From Streptomonospora mangrovi (GTDB lineage: Bacteria > Actinomycetota > Actinomycetes > Streptosporangiales > Streptosporangiaceae): a stretch of DNA of 64,000 bases. Positions within the stretch are counted from its first letter, which is position 1. Each line of letters starts with the position of its first letter. A model generated the notes under the pieces. That model was given only the letters and a program-made list of their open reading frames with translations, was not told the origin of the DNA and ran no database searches. A program made the position numbers and the translations under genes. Shown here one piece after another: positions 44,038 to 52,389 of this stretch. The stretch covers positions 207,016-271,015 of the forward strand of contig NZ_JAJAQC010000004.1 of the NCBI RefSeq assembly GCF_027604915.1, read 5' to 3'.

Positions 44038-44979
44038 GTGGCCAAGACACGCGAGGCGGACCGGTTGTGGGCGGTGGCGCTGGCCGCCGCGATGTGGGGC
44101 ACCTCGGCGCTGATGCGCGAACCGCTGGCGCGGGAGCTGCCCGCGGCCACCATCGTTTTCTACGAGCACGTCGTCATCGCGCTGCTCCTGCTGCCCTGGA
44201 TCGTGCCGGCGGTGCGGGCGCTGGCCAAGGCCGGTCCGGTGGTGGTCGCCTCGGTCGTGGTGATCGGCGCGGGGTCCTCGGCGCTGGCCACGACCCTGTT
44301 CACCATGGCGTTCACGGCGGGCGACCCCATCACCCCGCAGGTGCTGCAAAAGCTCCAACCGGTGTTCGCGATCGTGCTGGCCCTGGCCCTGCTCGGGGAG
44401 CGGCTGGCGCCCCGGTTCGCCCTGTTCGCCGCGCCCGCGCTGGTGGGCGCGTGGTTCCTGGCCTTCCCCGACCCCTTCGCGGTGAGCGTGAGCGACGCCC
44501 AGGGCGCGGCCCTGGCGGTGGGCGCCGCGCTGCTGTGGGCGGCGGGCACGGTACTGGGCCGGCTGGCCGGGGCGCGGCTGACGTTCATGCACGTCACGGC
44601 CCTGCGGTTCGCCATCGGGCTGCCGGCCGCGCTCGTGATCGCGCTGGCGTCGGGGTCTTCCCTGGCGATCAGCGCGGGGCAGGTGCCCGGGATCGTGCTG
44701 CTGGCGCTCATCCCCGGCCTGGCCGCGCTGACGCTGTACTACTGGGGGCTGCGCCGCACCGCCGCCTCGCGCGCCACCCTGGGCGAGCTGGCGTTCCCGC
44801 TGGTCTCGGCCCTGGTGGGCGTGGCGCTGCTGGACGCCCAGCTCACCTGGGGCCAGTGGGCGGGCGGCGCCGTGGTGCTCGCGGCGGTCACGGCGCTGAC
44901 GCTGGACCGCTCCGGTCCGCGCCCCTCGGGGGTGGAGGCGCCCGCCGAGCCGCCCGTGGTCGGGGCGGCCGGGCGGTAG
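44038..44979 (+). CDS. EamA-family drug/metabolite transporter
   Basis: 313 aa, ten predicted helices in two EamA repeats (about 8-140 and 150-290). Typical elements are AAMWGTSALMREPLARELPAATIVFYEH in repeat 1, GDPITPQVLQKLQPVFAIVLALALLGERLAP at its end, and YYWGLRRTAASRATLGELAFPLVSALVGVALL in repeat 2. The DMT/EamA family exports amino acids, purines or other metabolites. GTG 44038 has AAGGA seven bases upstream; a longer in-frame start at 43759 would add a non-homologous, Arg/Gly-rich extension. It is monocistronic. Confidence 0.87.
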   Translation: MAKTREADRLWAVALAAAMWGTSALMREPLARELPAATIVFYEHVVIALLLLPWIVPAVRALAKAGPVVVASVVVIGAGSSALATTLFTMAFTAGDPITPQVLQKLQPVFAIVLALALLGERLAPRFALFAAPALVGAWFLAFPDPFAVSVSDAQGAALAVGAALLWAAGTVLGRLAGARLTFMHVTALRFAIGLPAALVIALASGSSLAISAGQVPGIVLLALIPGLAALTLYYWGLRRTAASRATLGELAFPLVSALVGVALLDAQLTWGQWAGGAVVLAAVTALTLDRSGPRPSGVEAPAEPPVVGAAGR

Positions 44980-45080
44980 CGACCGAGCGGTGGCGGCCCC
45001 GAGCCGCCGCCGCGCGCCCGTGATGCGCGGCGCCCGGGGCGGGGGCCGCGCGGGTTGCGGGAAATGTGGCGCTTCCCGGC

Positions 45081-45623
45081 TCAGGCGGTGGCCAGGGAGG
45101 CGGTGAGGGCGGCGAGGAAGGACTCCCGCACGGCGGGGTCGCAGTGCGCCGCCTCCAGCACCCGCTTCTCGCGGTCGGCGTCGGGGCCGGCCTCGTGGTC
45201 GGTGCCGGGCTCGGCGGCCACCGGCATGGAGGAGGCGCCGTCCCAGCCGGGCATGGCGGGGTAGGTGACGTCGATGACCACGCGCCGGCCGTCCAGGGCG
45301 AGGGTGAGGTAGCGGTGCACGTCCCACAGCCCGTCCTCGGGCAGGACCCGCGCGGCCGGCTCGCCGAACAGCTCCCGGGCGCGGTCGCGCGGGCAGTGGT
45401 GCACGCGGTGGACCAGGCGCGGCTCGGTGTGCGGCCAGCGGCGGCGCAGCGCCGCCGCGAGCAGGGCGTGCTTGGTGGCGCCGGTGCCGCGCCACTCGGC
45501 GAGGGTGCCCTCGGCGGTGCGCACGCTGGGCGCGCCGAAGGGGATGCGGTGGACGGCGTCGACCACGTCGGCCAGGGAGGCGGCGGCGGGCAGGCCGGCC
45601 CGCGCGATAAGGGGGTCGAACAT
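45081..45623 (-). CDS. hypothetical protein, transglutaminase-like pattern
   Basis: 180 aa. The pattern RGTGATKHALLAAALRRRWP near residue 44, then HRYLTLALDGRRVVIDVTYP near 105, recalls transglutaminase-like proteins in which a Gly-Thr-Cys-x-x-Lys-His-Ala segment provides the catalytic Cys, with His and Asp later. Here the Cys position is Gly, so if related the protein is probably inactive. This resemblance is weak and from memory. ATG 45623 has TACCCT seven bases upstream and no ribosome binding site, suggesting a leaderless mRNA. Confidence 0.5.
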   Translation of the reverse strand: MFDPLIARAGLPAAASLADVVDAVHRIPFGAPSVRTAEGTLAEWRGTGATKHALLAAALRRRWPHTEPRLVHRVHHCPRDRARELFGEPAARVLPEDGLWDVHRYLTLALDGRRVVIDVTYPAMPGWDGASSMPVAAEPGTDHEAGPDADREKRVLEAAHCDPAVRESFLAALTASLATA

Positions 45624-45630
45624 GGCCGCC

Positions 45631-45636
45631 AGGGTA
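45631..45636 (-). promoter_or_regulatory. -10 hexamer of leaderless hypothetical gene
   Basis: TACCCT (minus strand) ends seven bases before the ATG at 45623. Confidence 0.45.
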
Positions 45637-45803
45637 ACCAACCGCGGGCCGGCGCCGACAGCCCGTGACCGCCGGCGTTCGCGGCCGCTCCCCCCTGCTG
45701 TGCCGGTCGGCCCGCGCGCCGGCGGTCACGCGGTCGCGGCGGTGGGGAGCGAAGCCGGATCGGGGGGTGAGCCGGGTCGGGTCGGTCCGCGCCGCGAAAC
45801 GCG

Positions 45804-45839
45804 GCCGGCCGGGGTGCCCCGAGGGGCGCCCCGGCCGGC
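45804..45839 (-). terminator. terminator of ohrR-ohr operon
   Basis: GCCGGCCGGGG and CCCCGGCCGGC form a perfect 11-bp stem, with an inner GCCCC/GGGGC pairing, twelve bases beyond the ohr stop. Confidence 0.65.
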
Positions 45840-45850
45840 GGCGGCGGAGG

Positions 45851-46273
45851 TCAGCCCGCGATGGCGTTGAGGGTGACCTCGATGTTGCCGCGGGTGGCGC
45901 GGGAGTAGGGGCAGACCTGGTGGGCGGTCTCGACCAGCTTCTGGACCTCCTCCTGGGACTTGCCCGGGACGGTGACGTTCAGCTCGACGGCCAGGCTCAG
46001 GCCGTCCTCGACGCTGCCGATGCTCACCTTGGAGTCGATGGTGGAGCCCTCCAGGCTCACGCCGGACTCGCGGGCGACCTTCTTCAGCGCGCCGTGGAAG
46101 CAGGCGGCGTAGCCGACCGCGAAGAGCTGCTCGGGGTTGGTGCCGGGGCCGTCGTCGCCGCCCAGGCCCTTGGGCACCGACAGCTCGACGTCGAGCCGGC
46201 CGTCACCGGTGCGGCCGTGGCCCTTGCGGCCCTCGCCGTCGACGGTGGCCTCGGCGGTGTACATGACCTTCAT
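45851..46273 (-). CDS. ohr: organic hydroperoxide resistance protein
   Basis: 140 aa Ohr/OsmC-fold thiol peroxidase. Catalytic cysteines are in YAACFHGALKKVA near residue 58 and QVCPYSRATRGNIEV near 122, the Ohr (not OsmC) pattern; the active-site Arg lies in the N-terminal region. It reduces organic hydroperoxides in the cytosol, with lipoylated proteins as electron donors in studied species. ATG 46273 has AAGGAG six bases upstream. It lies 62 bases after ohrR on the same strand, so the two form one operon released by peroxide oxidation of OhrR. Confidence 0.93.
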   Translation of the reverse strand: MKVMYTAEATVDGEGRKGHGRTGDGRLDVELSVPKGLGGDDGPGTNPEQLFAVGYAACFHGALKKVARESGVSLEGSTIDSKVSIGSVEDGLSLAVELNVTVPGKSQEEVQKLVETAHQVCPYSRATRGNIEVTLNAIAG

Positions 46274-46335
46274 GGGGGTCTCCTTCTGGTGTCTGCTGCT
46301 GGGACGGATGTGCCGCTGGGCGCGGCCCGCCGGGG

Positions 46336-46869
46336 TCAGCGGTCCGCTCCCGCCGGCTCCGGCCCGCCGGCCGTGCGCCGCGCCCGGAGTGCGGCCGTTG
46401 CGGCGCCGGCGGAGCCGGTGAGGCGATCGAGGGCGGTGCGCAGTTCGGCGGCCTCGGCCGCGGTCATCCCCGTGGCGGCCAGGACCCGGCCGGGTACCCC
46501 GCGGACCCGCGCGCGCAGCGCGGTGCCCTCGGGGGTGGCGCTGACGAGCACCACCCGGTCGTCGGCCGCCTCGCGGCGGCGCCGCACCAGGCCGGCCTCC
46601 TCCATGCGGCGCAGCAGCGGTGACAGCGTGCCCGAGTCCAGCCGCAGCGCCGCGCCCAGCTCCTTGACCGACAGCGTGCCGCGCTCCCACAGCACCAGCA
46701 GCACCAGGTACTGCGGGTAGGTGAGGCCGACCTCGGCCAGCAGTTCGCGGTAGAGCCCGGTGAGGGCGCGCGAGGCGGCGTAGACGGCGAAGCAGAGCTG
46801 GCGGTCGTGGCGGAGGGCGTCGGCGGTGTCCGCGCCGGTGGGCTCGGCGGTATCGGCTGGGTCGGCCAT
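46336..46869 (-). CDS. ohrR: organic-peroxide-sensing MarR regulator OhrR
   Basis: 177 aa MarR protein. RQLCFAVYAASRAL near residue 22 contains the single peroxidatic Cys at the place of Cys15 in Bacillus OhrR, and the winged-helix core follows (LTYPQYLVLLVLWERGTLSVKELGAALRLDSGTLSPLLRRMEEAGLVRR). Oxidation of that Cys by organic hydroperoxide releases DNA and induces ohr. The Pro/Ala-rich C-terminus is longer than usual. ATG 46869 is chosen as the start of the typical N-terminus. A dyad upstream at 46906-46932 is the likely operator, giving autoregulation. Confidence 0.9.
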   Translation of the reverse strand: MADPADTAEPTGADTADALRHDRQLCFAVYAASRALTGLYRELLAEVGLTYPQYLVLLVLWERGTLSVKELGAALRLDSGTLSPLLRRMEEAGLVRRRREAADDRVVLVSATPEGTALRARVRGVPGRVLAATGMTAAEAAELRTALDRLTGSAGAATAALRARRTAGGPEPAGADR

Positions 46870-46905
46870 GGGAAGCTCGGTCCTTCCTCGATCGTGGTGA
46901 ATGTA

Positions 46906-46932
46906 GCACAACCGAGTTGCGCACAACCTAAC
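46906..46932. promoter_or_regulatory. OhrR operator candidate
   Basis: GCACAAC-CGA-GTTGCGC (46906-46922) is an inverted repeat with one mismatch, directly followed by a second GCACAACC (46921-46928). On the minus strand this gives two GGTTGTGC repeats around GCAACTC, with a TACATT hexamer next to it as a possible -10. It ends 36 bases from the ohrR start. Confidence 0.6.
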
Positions 46933-47041
46933 TGGGGCGAGGAAGACGGGAACGCGCACGTGAACCCGATGGTGGGCGTGGCCGACGAGACGGCGGCGGG
47001 CGGCCCGGGCGGGCGGCGAAAGCGCCCCTGGCCGGTCCGCC

Positions 47042-47488
47042 CTATCCCTCCGCGCGGCTCTGGGCGCGGCGCAGTTTCAGGGCGATGTCGCGCAGGGCGC
47101 GCAGTTCCTCAGGTGTCAGCGCGGTGCCGACGTAGTCGTGGATGGCGGCGGCGTGGGCGCGGCCGACCCGGCGCAGGACCTCGCGGCCGCGCTCGGTGAG
47201 CCCGACCACGATGCCGCGCCGGTCGGTGGGGTCGCCCGCGCGCGAGACCAGCCCGCTCTCGGCCATGCGCTCCACCAGGCGGCTGATACTGGGCTGGGTG
47301 AGCAGCACGTGCTCGCTGAGGTCGCGCAGGCGGGTGCCCTTGGGGCAGCGCGAGAGGGTGAACAGGACGTCGTACTCGCGCATGGTGACCTCCCACCCGC
47401 GAAAGTCGTCCTGGAATCGGCGCATCAGCGCGATCTGGGCGCGCGCCATCGCCTCCCACGCCTCCTCGGCGAGTTTGTCCCTGGCCAT
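47042..47488 (-). CDS. MarR-family transcriptional regulator
   Basis: 148 aa. The winged helix is clear: MREYDVLFTLSRCPKGTRLRDLSEHVLLTQPSISRLVERMAESGLVSR (about 36-83), then the wing AGDPTDRRGIVVGLTERGREVLRR. There is one Cys but no OhrR-type N-terminal redox motif, so the ligand is unknown. ATG 47488 has GGAGG just upstream (spacing is short). It is divergent from the bL31B gene, and the shared 200-bp gap contains a Zur-like box; no other dyad for self-regulation was noticed. Confidence 0.85.
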   Translation of the reverse strand: MARDKLAEEAWEAMARAQIALMRRFQDDFRGWEVTMREYDVLFTLSRCPKGTRLRDLSEHVLLTQPSISRLVERMAESGLVSRAGDPTDRRGIVVGLTERGREVLRRVGRAHAAAIHDYVGTALTPEELRALRDIALKLRRAQSRAEG

Positions 47489-47611
47489 TGCCTCCGCCTT
47501 TCCACCCCCCGGCCGCCGCCCGGGTCCGCGGACCGGCGGCGGGTGCACCCCATGATTCCACCGGCGCGCCCGCGCTCGGACGCCTTCGGCGGACTCACCG
47601 CACCCGGGGAA

Positions 47612-47626
47612 TGAAAACGCTTGTCG
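47612..47626 (+). promoter_or_regulatory. Zur-box-like site upstream of bL31B
   Basis: TGAAAACGCTTGTCG matches the actinobacterial Zur consensus TGAAAACGATTTTCA at 12 of 15 positions, with a perfect left half. It lies 60 bases before the start of rpmE2, a gene that is a standard Zur target. Confidence 0.55.
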
Positions 47627-47686
47627 ATTGTTGTAGGAGGTCCGCGGCCCCGCGCCGCGGACCGCGACACCTTCAAGGAGCAGTCC

Positions 47687-47932
47687 ATGCGCACCGGAAT
47701 CCACCCCGAATACCGCACCGTCGTCTTCCGCGACAAGGCGGGCGAGACCGCTTTCCTGACCCGTTCCACCCGCACCTCCACCGAGACCGTGGAGTGGGAG
47801 GACGGCCGCACCTACCCGGTGGTCGACGTCGAGATCTCCAGCGCGAGCCACCCGTTCTACACAGGCCGGGGCCGCGTGGTCGACACCGCGGGCCGGGTCG
47901 AGCAGTTCCGCCGCCGCTACGGCCGCGGCTGA
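47687..47932 (+). CDS. rpmE2: ribosomal protein bL31 type B (zinc-independent)
   Basis: 81 aa. [37 protein letters not shown] is the type B bL31 N-terminus; [29 protein letters not shown] is its conserved C-terminus. No CxxC pair is present, so this is the zinc-free paralogue that replaces bL31A when zinc is scarce. In actinobacteria such genes are repressed by Zur, and a Zur-like site lies 60 bases upstream. ATG 47687 has AAGGAG six bases upstream. Other zinc-starvation paralogues (bL28, bL33, bS14, uS18) are not adjacent. Confidence 0.93.
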   Translation: MRTGIHPEYRTVVFRDKAGETAFLTRSTRTSTETVEWEDGRTYPVVDVEISSASHPFYTGRGRVVDTAGRVEQFRRRYGRG

Positions 47933-48032
47933 TGCCGCCAACGCCGTCGGTGCCGCTGCGGCCGCCGGCGCCCCGCGCGGCATCGGCTCCCACGCCGCGC
48001 GGCGCCGGGTCCCGCCCTCGGCGCCGCCACTC

Positions 48033-48063
48033 AGGCCCGGGCGCGTCCGCCGCGCCCGGGCCT
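48033..48063 (-). terminator. terminator overlapping stop of flippase-like gene
   Basis: AGGCCCGGGCGCG, a five-base loop and the exact reverse complement CGCGCCCGGGCCT; the arm includes the first base of the stop codon. Confidence 0.65.
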
Positions 48064-50453
48064 CACAGTGCCTTGCGCCGCTGGAGCCAGTGGAACGCCG
48101 CCCAGCCCGGCAGCACCGGCAGCCAGAACGTCAGCAGCCGGTAGAGCAGCACGGCGGGCAGCCCCACGCTGGCGGGCACGCCCGCGACCGTGGTCAGGCC
48201 GCCCAGCAGCGCGGCCTCCACCGCGCCCAGGCCGCCGGGCGTCGGCGCCGCCGACCCGATCGCGTTGCCCGCCAGGAACACCACGGCCAGCGCGGCGATG
48301 TCGGCCCGCCCGCCGAAGGCGGCCACCGAGAACCCCAGGCACATGACGAACCCCACCGTCAGCAGCAGCGTGCCGCCCACCCCCATGACCAGCCGGCGCG
48401 GGTGCTGGAGCAGGTCCAGCAACTGGGGCAGGGTGCCCTGGAAGTAGGGCCGGGCGCGGTCCAGGACCGCCCGGCGCAGCCGCGGCAGCAGCAGGACCAG
48501 CGCCACCGCCACCGACAGGGCCGCGGTGACGACGATGACGGTGGGCGAGGGCGAGAAGTCGGCCAGGTAGGCGGTGCCGGTGAAGTACGCGCACACCAGC
48601 AGCAGCGGCACGTGCAGGATGAGCCCGACCGCCTGCGAGAGCCCCACCGCCGAGATCGCCAGGCCGGGTGAGGCGCCCATCTGCGCCACATAGCGGCTGT
48701 TGATCGCCAGCGACCCCAGGCCGGCCGGTGCCGCGATGCGCACGAACGAGCCGGCGTACTGCACCAGCACCGTGGTCCACAGGCCCAGGCGGATCGGCAC
48801 GAAGCCCATGAGCGCCATGGCGGCGGCGACCATGCACAGCGTCGAGGCGCCGAAGGCGGCGGCGGTCCAGCCCAGGTCCGCGTCGGAGATGGTCGACAGG
48901 TCCACGCCAGCCAACTGGTAGGCCAGCGCCACGCCCACGGCGGTGGCCACCACCACGCTGACCACGGTGCGCGGCCGCATGCGCTCCAGCCGGGCCGGGC
49001 GCGCGGGCGCCTCGGGCACGGCCCCGGTGATGCGCCCGCGCAGCGCGCCCAGCACCTCGCGGTGGGCGCGCAGCCGGCGGCGCAGCGCGAAGGGCATGCC
49101 GGCGGCCTGGAGGAACGGCAGGGCCGCGGCCACCGTCTCGCGGCCCAGGACCCGGATGGCGGAGTCCACCGCGCGCTCCTCCCCCACGCGCAGCGCCAGC
49201 ACGGTCAGCAGCGCCGCGACGTCCAGCGACGCCTTCAGCGGCGCGGCGGCCACGGTGCCGGTGGCCATGCCGGTGAACACCACGCGCCCGTCCAGCCGCC
49301 GGCCCACGGTGTCGCCGTTGACGCTGCCGTGGGTGATGCGGTGGCGGTGCAGCAGGTCGAGTTCGGCGAAGACCGCGTCCAGGACGGAGTCGGTCAGCTC
49401 GGCGGTGTCAGTCTCGTCCAGGGTGCGCACCCGCATGTGCTCGGTGACCAGGGCGACCGTGCCCAGGCCGAGTTCGCCGATGGCCAGCACGCGCGGTGCG
49501 GCGGCCCCGGCGGTGCGCGCGGCGTAGTCCATCAGCGCGGCGTGCTCGACGCGGCGCTGCACGCCCAGCAGGACCGAGGGCGCCGCCGGGCCGCGCAGCA
49601 TGACCGCGCCCAGCAGCCGCTGCCACAGGCCCGTGGTGTCGTCGGCGCGGATGAGCACGACGTCGAGGCGGCGCTGGACGGTGTCGACGGCGAAGCGCTG
49701 GTTGCCGTCGGCGTCGGCGCCCACGGGGTGCAGGCCCAGCGGCTCCCAGCCGAACCGGCGCAGTTCGCGGATCAGCCGCCCGGTGGCGGGCACGGGCCGG
49801 CTGAGCCCCACGGCGTAGGAGGCCACCGAGGCGCACGTCCAGCCGGCCAGCACGGTCAGCACCAGGGCCAGGGGCGTGGTGACCCCGGCCAGCAGGACCG
49901 AGGCCGAGGTGGCGGCGATCCCGGCCCACATGGCGGCGCGCACCCGGGGCAGGTGGCCCAGCGGCAGCGCGCGGACGTAGGCGATGGCGCCGGCGAGGTA
50001 GGCGTGCAGGGGGCTGGTGAAGACGCTGCTGGACTCGGGCGCCAGCAGCACGTCGGGCAGTGCGCCGGGGGCGGCCATGGCCTGGAGCGTGACGTTCACC
50101 GCGCCGGTGAGGCCGTAGCCGAACGCGGCGGCCGTCAGCGCGCGCACGATCTGGCGGAACTCCTGGCGCAGCAGCCGCTCCACGGCGGTGACTCCGATCA
50201 GCACGACGACGGTCATGTTGGCCACACCGGCGATCAGTGCCAGCAGCGAGGGGGGCAGCAGGGTGCGCAGCTCGGCCGGCGCGGGGGCGGTGTCGCCGTC
50301 GGTGGTGGCGCGGACGACGAACAGCACGCCCGTGATGGCGAGCGCGCCGGCGAACGCCACCAGCAGGTCGACCGGCCGCCGCGCCGTCGGCCGCAGCTCC
50401 GCCAGCCGCTCGTCGCCCCGGGGCGCGCCGTCTCCTCCTGGTTTCACGCTCAT
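48063..50453 (-). CDS. membrane protein: TM domain, kinase-like domain, LPG-synthase-type flippase domain
   Basis: 796 aa in three parts. Residues 25-230 hold about six membrane helices. Residues 235-470 read like a degenerate phosphotransferase/kinase domain (VLLIRADD-type strand, then AELDLLHRHRITHGSVNGDTVGRR, where HGSVNGDT resembles an HxDxxxxN catalytic loop with the Asp replaced). Residues 485-790 form the lysylphosphatidylglycerol-synthase TM/UPF0104 domain (VQYAGSFVRIAAPAGLGSLAINSRYVAQMG, IGSAAPTPGGLGAVEAALLGGL). The last domain is a flippase-like unit; no aminoacyl-transferase domain is present. It may couple lipid translocation to ligand sensing (inference). ATG 50453 lacks an obvious ribosome binding site. 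Confidence 0.82.
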   Translation of the reverse strand: MSVKPGGDGAPRGDERLAELRPTARRPVDLLVAFAGALAITGVLFVVRATTDGDTAPAPAELRTLLPPSLLALIAGVANMTVVVLIGVTAVERLLRQEFRQIVRALTAAAFGYGLTGAVNVTLQAMAAPGALPDVLLAPESSSVFTSPLHAYLAGAIAYVRALPLGHLPRVRAAMWAGIAATSASVLLAGVTTPLALVLTVLAGWTCASVASYAVGLSRPVPATGRLIRELRRFGWEPLGLHPVGADADGNQRFAVDTVQRRLDVVLIRADDTTGLWQRLLGAVMLRGPAAPSVLLGVQRRVEHAALMDYAARTAGAAAPRVLAIGELGLGTVALVTEHMRVRTLDETDTAELTDSVLDAVFAELDLLHRHRITHGSVNGDTVGRRLDGRVVFTGMATGTVAAAPLKASLDVAALLTVLALRVGEERAVDSAIRVLGRETVAAALPFLQAAGMPFALRRRLRAHREVLGALRGRITGAVPEAPARPARLERMRPRTVVSVVVATAVGVALAYQLAGVDLSTISDADLGWTAAAFGASTLCMVAAAMALMGFVPIRLGLWTTVLVQYAGSFVRIAAPAGLGSLAINSRYVAQMGASPGLAISAVGLSQAVGLILHVPLLLVCAYFTGTAYLADFSPSPTVIVVTAALSVAVALVLLLPRLRRAVLDRARPYFQGTLPQLLDLLQHPRRLVMGVGGTLLLTVGFVMCLGFSVAAFGGRADIAALAVVFLAGNAIGSAAPTPGGLGAVEAALLGGLTTVAGVPASVGLPAVLLYRLLTFWLPVLPGWAAFHWLQRRKAL

Positions 50454-50584
50454 AAGACTGCCCGACCCGCCGCACTGCTCGCGTTAGGCCCCCCATGGCG
50501 TGTCCGGCGGTCCGGGGAGGGGCAGCGGGAGGTGCCGGGAGGTGGGTGGACGGGGTGGCCGGAAGCGGCGCGGGCCAGTAGTGT

Positions 50585-50628
50585 TACCCGTGGGTAGTGC
50601 CGCAGACCCCCTCCTTGCGGCACTACCC
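50585..50628 (-). ncRNA. structured element: 13-bp hairpin with overlapping alternative stem
   Basis: GGGTAGTGCCGCA (50592-50604) and TGCGGCACTACCC (50616-50628) pair perfectly around an 11-base loop. Read on the minus strand the loop is AGGAGGGGGTC, which contains a Shine-Dalgarno-like run. An overlapping dyad TACCC-GT-GGGTA (50585-50596) would compete with the main stem. It lies 220 bases after the dehydrogenase gene and 130 bases before the flippase gene on the minus strand. It could be a terminator, a regulatory leader or a small RNA; no family is recognised. The rest of 50454-50847 shows nothing. Confidence 0.5.
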
Positions 50629-50847
50629 CGTTCTCGTTCGCGGCCCGGTGGCGGGCGGCACGGCCGCGCGCCGCCTCGCCCGCGCCGGCACCGGTCGAGC
50701 CCCGGCCGCGTTGGGTGCGGCGGGATCGGGGTAGCGGGCCTTCACACCGCCTTGGCGGCTCGCGGACCGGCCGGCGCGGCACCTCGGACCTCCTGCGGCG
50801 CCGGCCGCCCCGCCCCCGCCCGGCTCGGCTCAGCCCGGATCAGCCCC

Positions 50848-52389
50848 TCACAGGAAGCTGACCCCCTGGGCCAGCGGCAGTTCGGTGGAGTAGTTGACCG
50901 TGTTGGTGGCCCGGCGCATGTAGGCGCGCCAGGCGTCGGAGCCGGACTCCCGGCCGCCGCCGGTGGCCTTCTCGCCGCCGAACGCCCCGCCGATCTCGGC
51001 GCCGGAGGTGCCGATGTTGACGTTGACGATCCCGCAGTCGGACCCGGCGGCCGACATGAACAGCTCCGCCTCGCGCTGGTCGCGGGTGAAGATCGAGCTG
51101 GACAGCCCCTGGGGCACGCCGTTGTGGACGGCCAGCGCCTCCTCCAGGGTGCGGTAGGTCAGCACGTAGAGGATCGGCGCGAACGTCTCCTGGCGCACGA
51201 TGTCGCTCTGGCGCGGCATGGACACCACGGCCGGCTCCACGTAGTAGGCGTCGGGCGCCTCCTTCTCCAGGCAGCGGGCGCCGCCGCCCAGCACCGTGCC
51301 GCCCTCGGCGGTGGCCTGGTCCAGCGCCTGGGCCATGGCACGGTAGGCGCCCTCGCCGATCAGCGGCCCCACCAGGGTGGTGTCGTCGAAGGGGTCGCCG
51401 ATGCGGGAGCGCAGCCGGGCGTAGGTCTCGACCACGCGGTCGGTGACGGCCTCGGCCACGTCCTCGTGCACGATCAGCCGCCGCAGGGTGGTGCAGCGCT
51501 GCCCGGCGGTGCCGGCCGCGCCGAAGACCACGCCGCGCACGGCGAGGTCGAGGTCGGCCGAGGGCGCCACCACGGCGGCGTTGTTGCCGCCCAGCTCCAG
51601 CAGGCAGCGGCCCAGGCGGGCGGCCACCCGCGGGGCGACCTCGCGGCCCATGCGCACCGAGCCGGTGGCGCTGAGCAGGGCCACGCGGGGGTCGTCGACC
51701 AGCAGGGCGCCGGTGTCGCGCCCGCCCACGACCACGTGGTGGACGTCGGCGGGCGCGCCGACGTCGGCCGCCGCGCGCGCGAGCAGGGCGTGGCAGGCCA
51801 GCGCGGTGAGCGGGGTCAGCTCCGAGGGCTTCCACACCACGGTGTCGCCGCAGACCAGCGCCACGGCGGTGTTCCACGCCCACACCGCGACGGGGAAGTT
51901 GAAGGCGGTGACCACCCCGACCACGCCCAACGGGTGCCAGGTCTCCATGAGCCGGTGGCCGGGCCGTTCGGAGGCCATGGTGCGGCCGTAGAGCTGGCGG
52001 GACAGTCCCACCGCGAAGTCGCAGATGTCGATCATCTCCTGGACCTCGCCGGCGGCCTCGGAGCGGATCTTGCCCGCCTCGACGGTGACGATGTCGGCGA
52101 GGTCGCCCTTGTGCTCGCGCAGCAGCTCGCCCAGGCGGCGCACCAGTTGGCCGCGCGCGGGCGCGGGGGTGTCGCGCCAGGCGGTGCGGAAGCAGGCGTC
52201 GGCGGCGCCGATCGCGCGCTCCACGTCGGCGGGGTCGCTGACGGCGACGTCGAACAGGGCCTCGCCGGTGATGGGCGTGCGGGCGGGGTGGCCGGTGCCG
52301 GTGACCTCGGTCAGGTGGTCGACGCCGCAGCGCTGGAGCGCGGAGGTGGCGCGTTCGAGGACGTGGTCGGTGCTGGGGAGCGCGGGCAT
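50848..52389 (-). CDS. ALDH7-type aldehyde dehydrogenase (piperideine-6-carboxylate / aminoadipate semialdehyde)
   Basis: 513 aa NAD(P)-dependent aldehyde dehydrogenase. The cofactor site is VVTAFNFPVAVWAWN near residue 155 with WKPSELTPLTALA; the general-base Glu is LLELGGNNAAVV near 263; the nucleophile Cys is in GTAGQRCTTLRRL near 298. The C-terminal NIGTSGAEIGGAFGGEKATGGGRESGSDAWRAYMRR is the ALDH7 signature of AmaB/Pcd enzymes, which oxidise alpha-aminoadipate semialdehyde in lysine catabolism. In beta-lactam producers the same enzyme (Pcd) supplies aminoadipate, but no lat or ACV synthetase gene is visible here. ATG 52389 has GAGG about eleven bases upstream. Confidence 0.88.
   Translation of the reverse strand: MPALPSTDHVLERATSALQRCGVDHLTEVTGTGHPARTPITGEALFDVAVSDPADVERAIGAADACFRTAWRDTPAPARGQLVRRLGELLREHKGDLADIVTVEAGKIRSEAAGEVQEMIDICDFAVGLSRQLYGRTMASERPGHRLMETWHPLGVVGVVTAFNFPVAVWAWNTAVALVCGDTVVWKPSELTPLTALACHALLARAAADVGAPADVHHVVVGGRDTGALLVDDPRVALLSATGSVRMGREVAPRVAARLGRCLLELGGNNAAVVAPSADLDLAVRGVVFGAAGTAGQRCTTLRRLIVHEDVAEAVTDRVVETYARLRSRIGDPFDDTTLVGPLIGEGAYRAMAQALDQATAEGGTVLGGGARCLEKEAPDAYYVEPAVVSMPRQSDIVRQETFAPILYVLTYRTLEEALAVHNGVPQGLSSSIFTRDQREAELFMSAAGSDCGIVNVNIGTSGAEIGGAFGGEKATGGGRESGSDAWRAYMRRATNTVNYSTELPLAQGVSFL

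Noticed and set aside
50848..52389. ALDH7 gene as part of a beta-lactam cluster
   Set aside because: No lysine aminotransferase, ACV synthetase or isopenicillin synthase gene is visible in the window.
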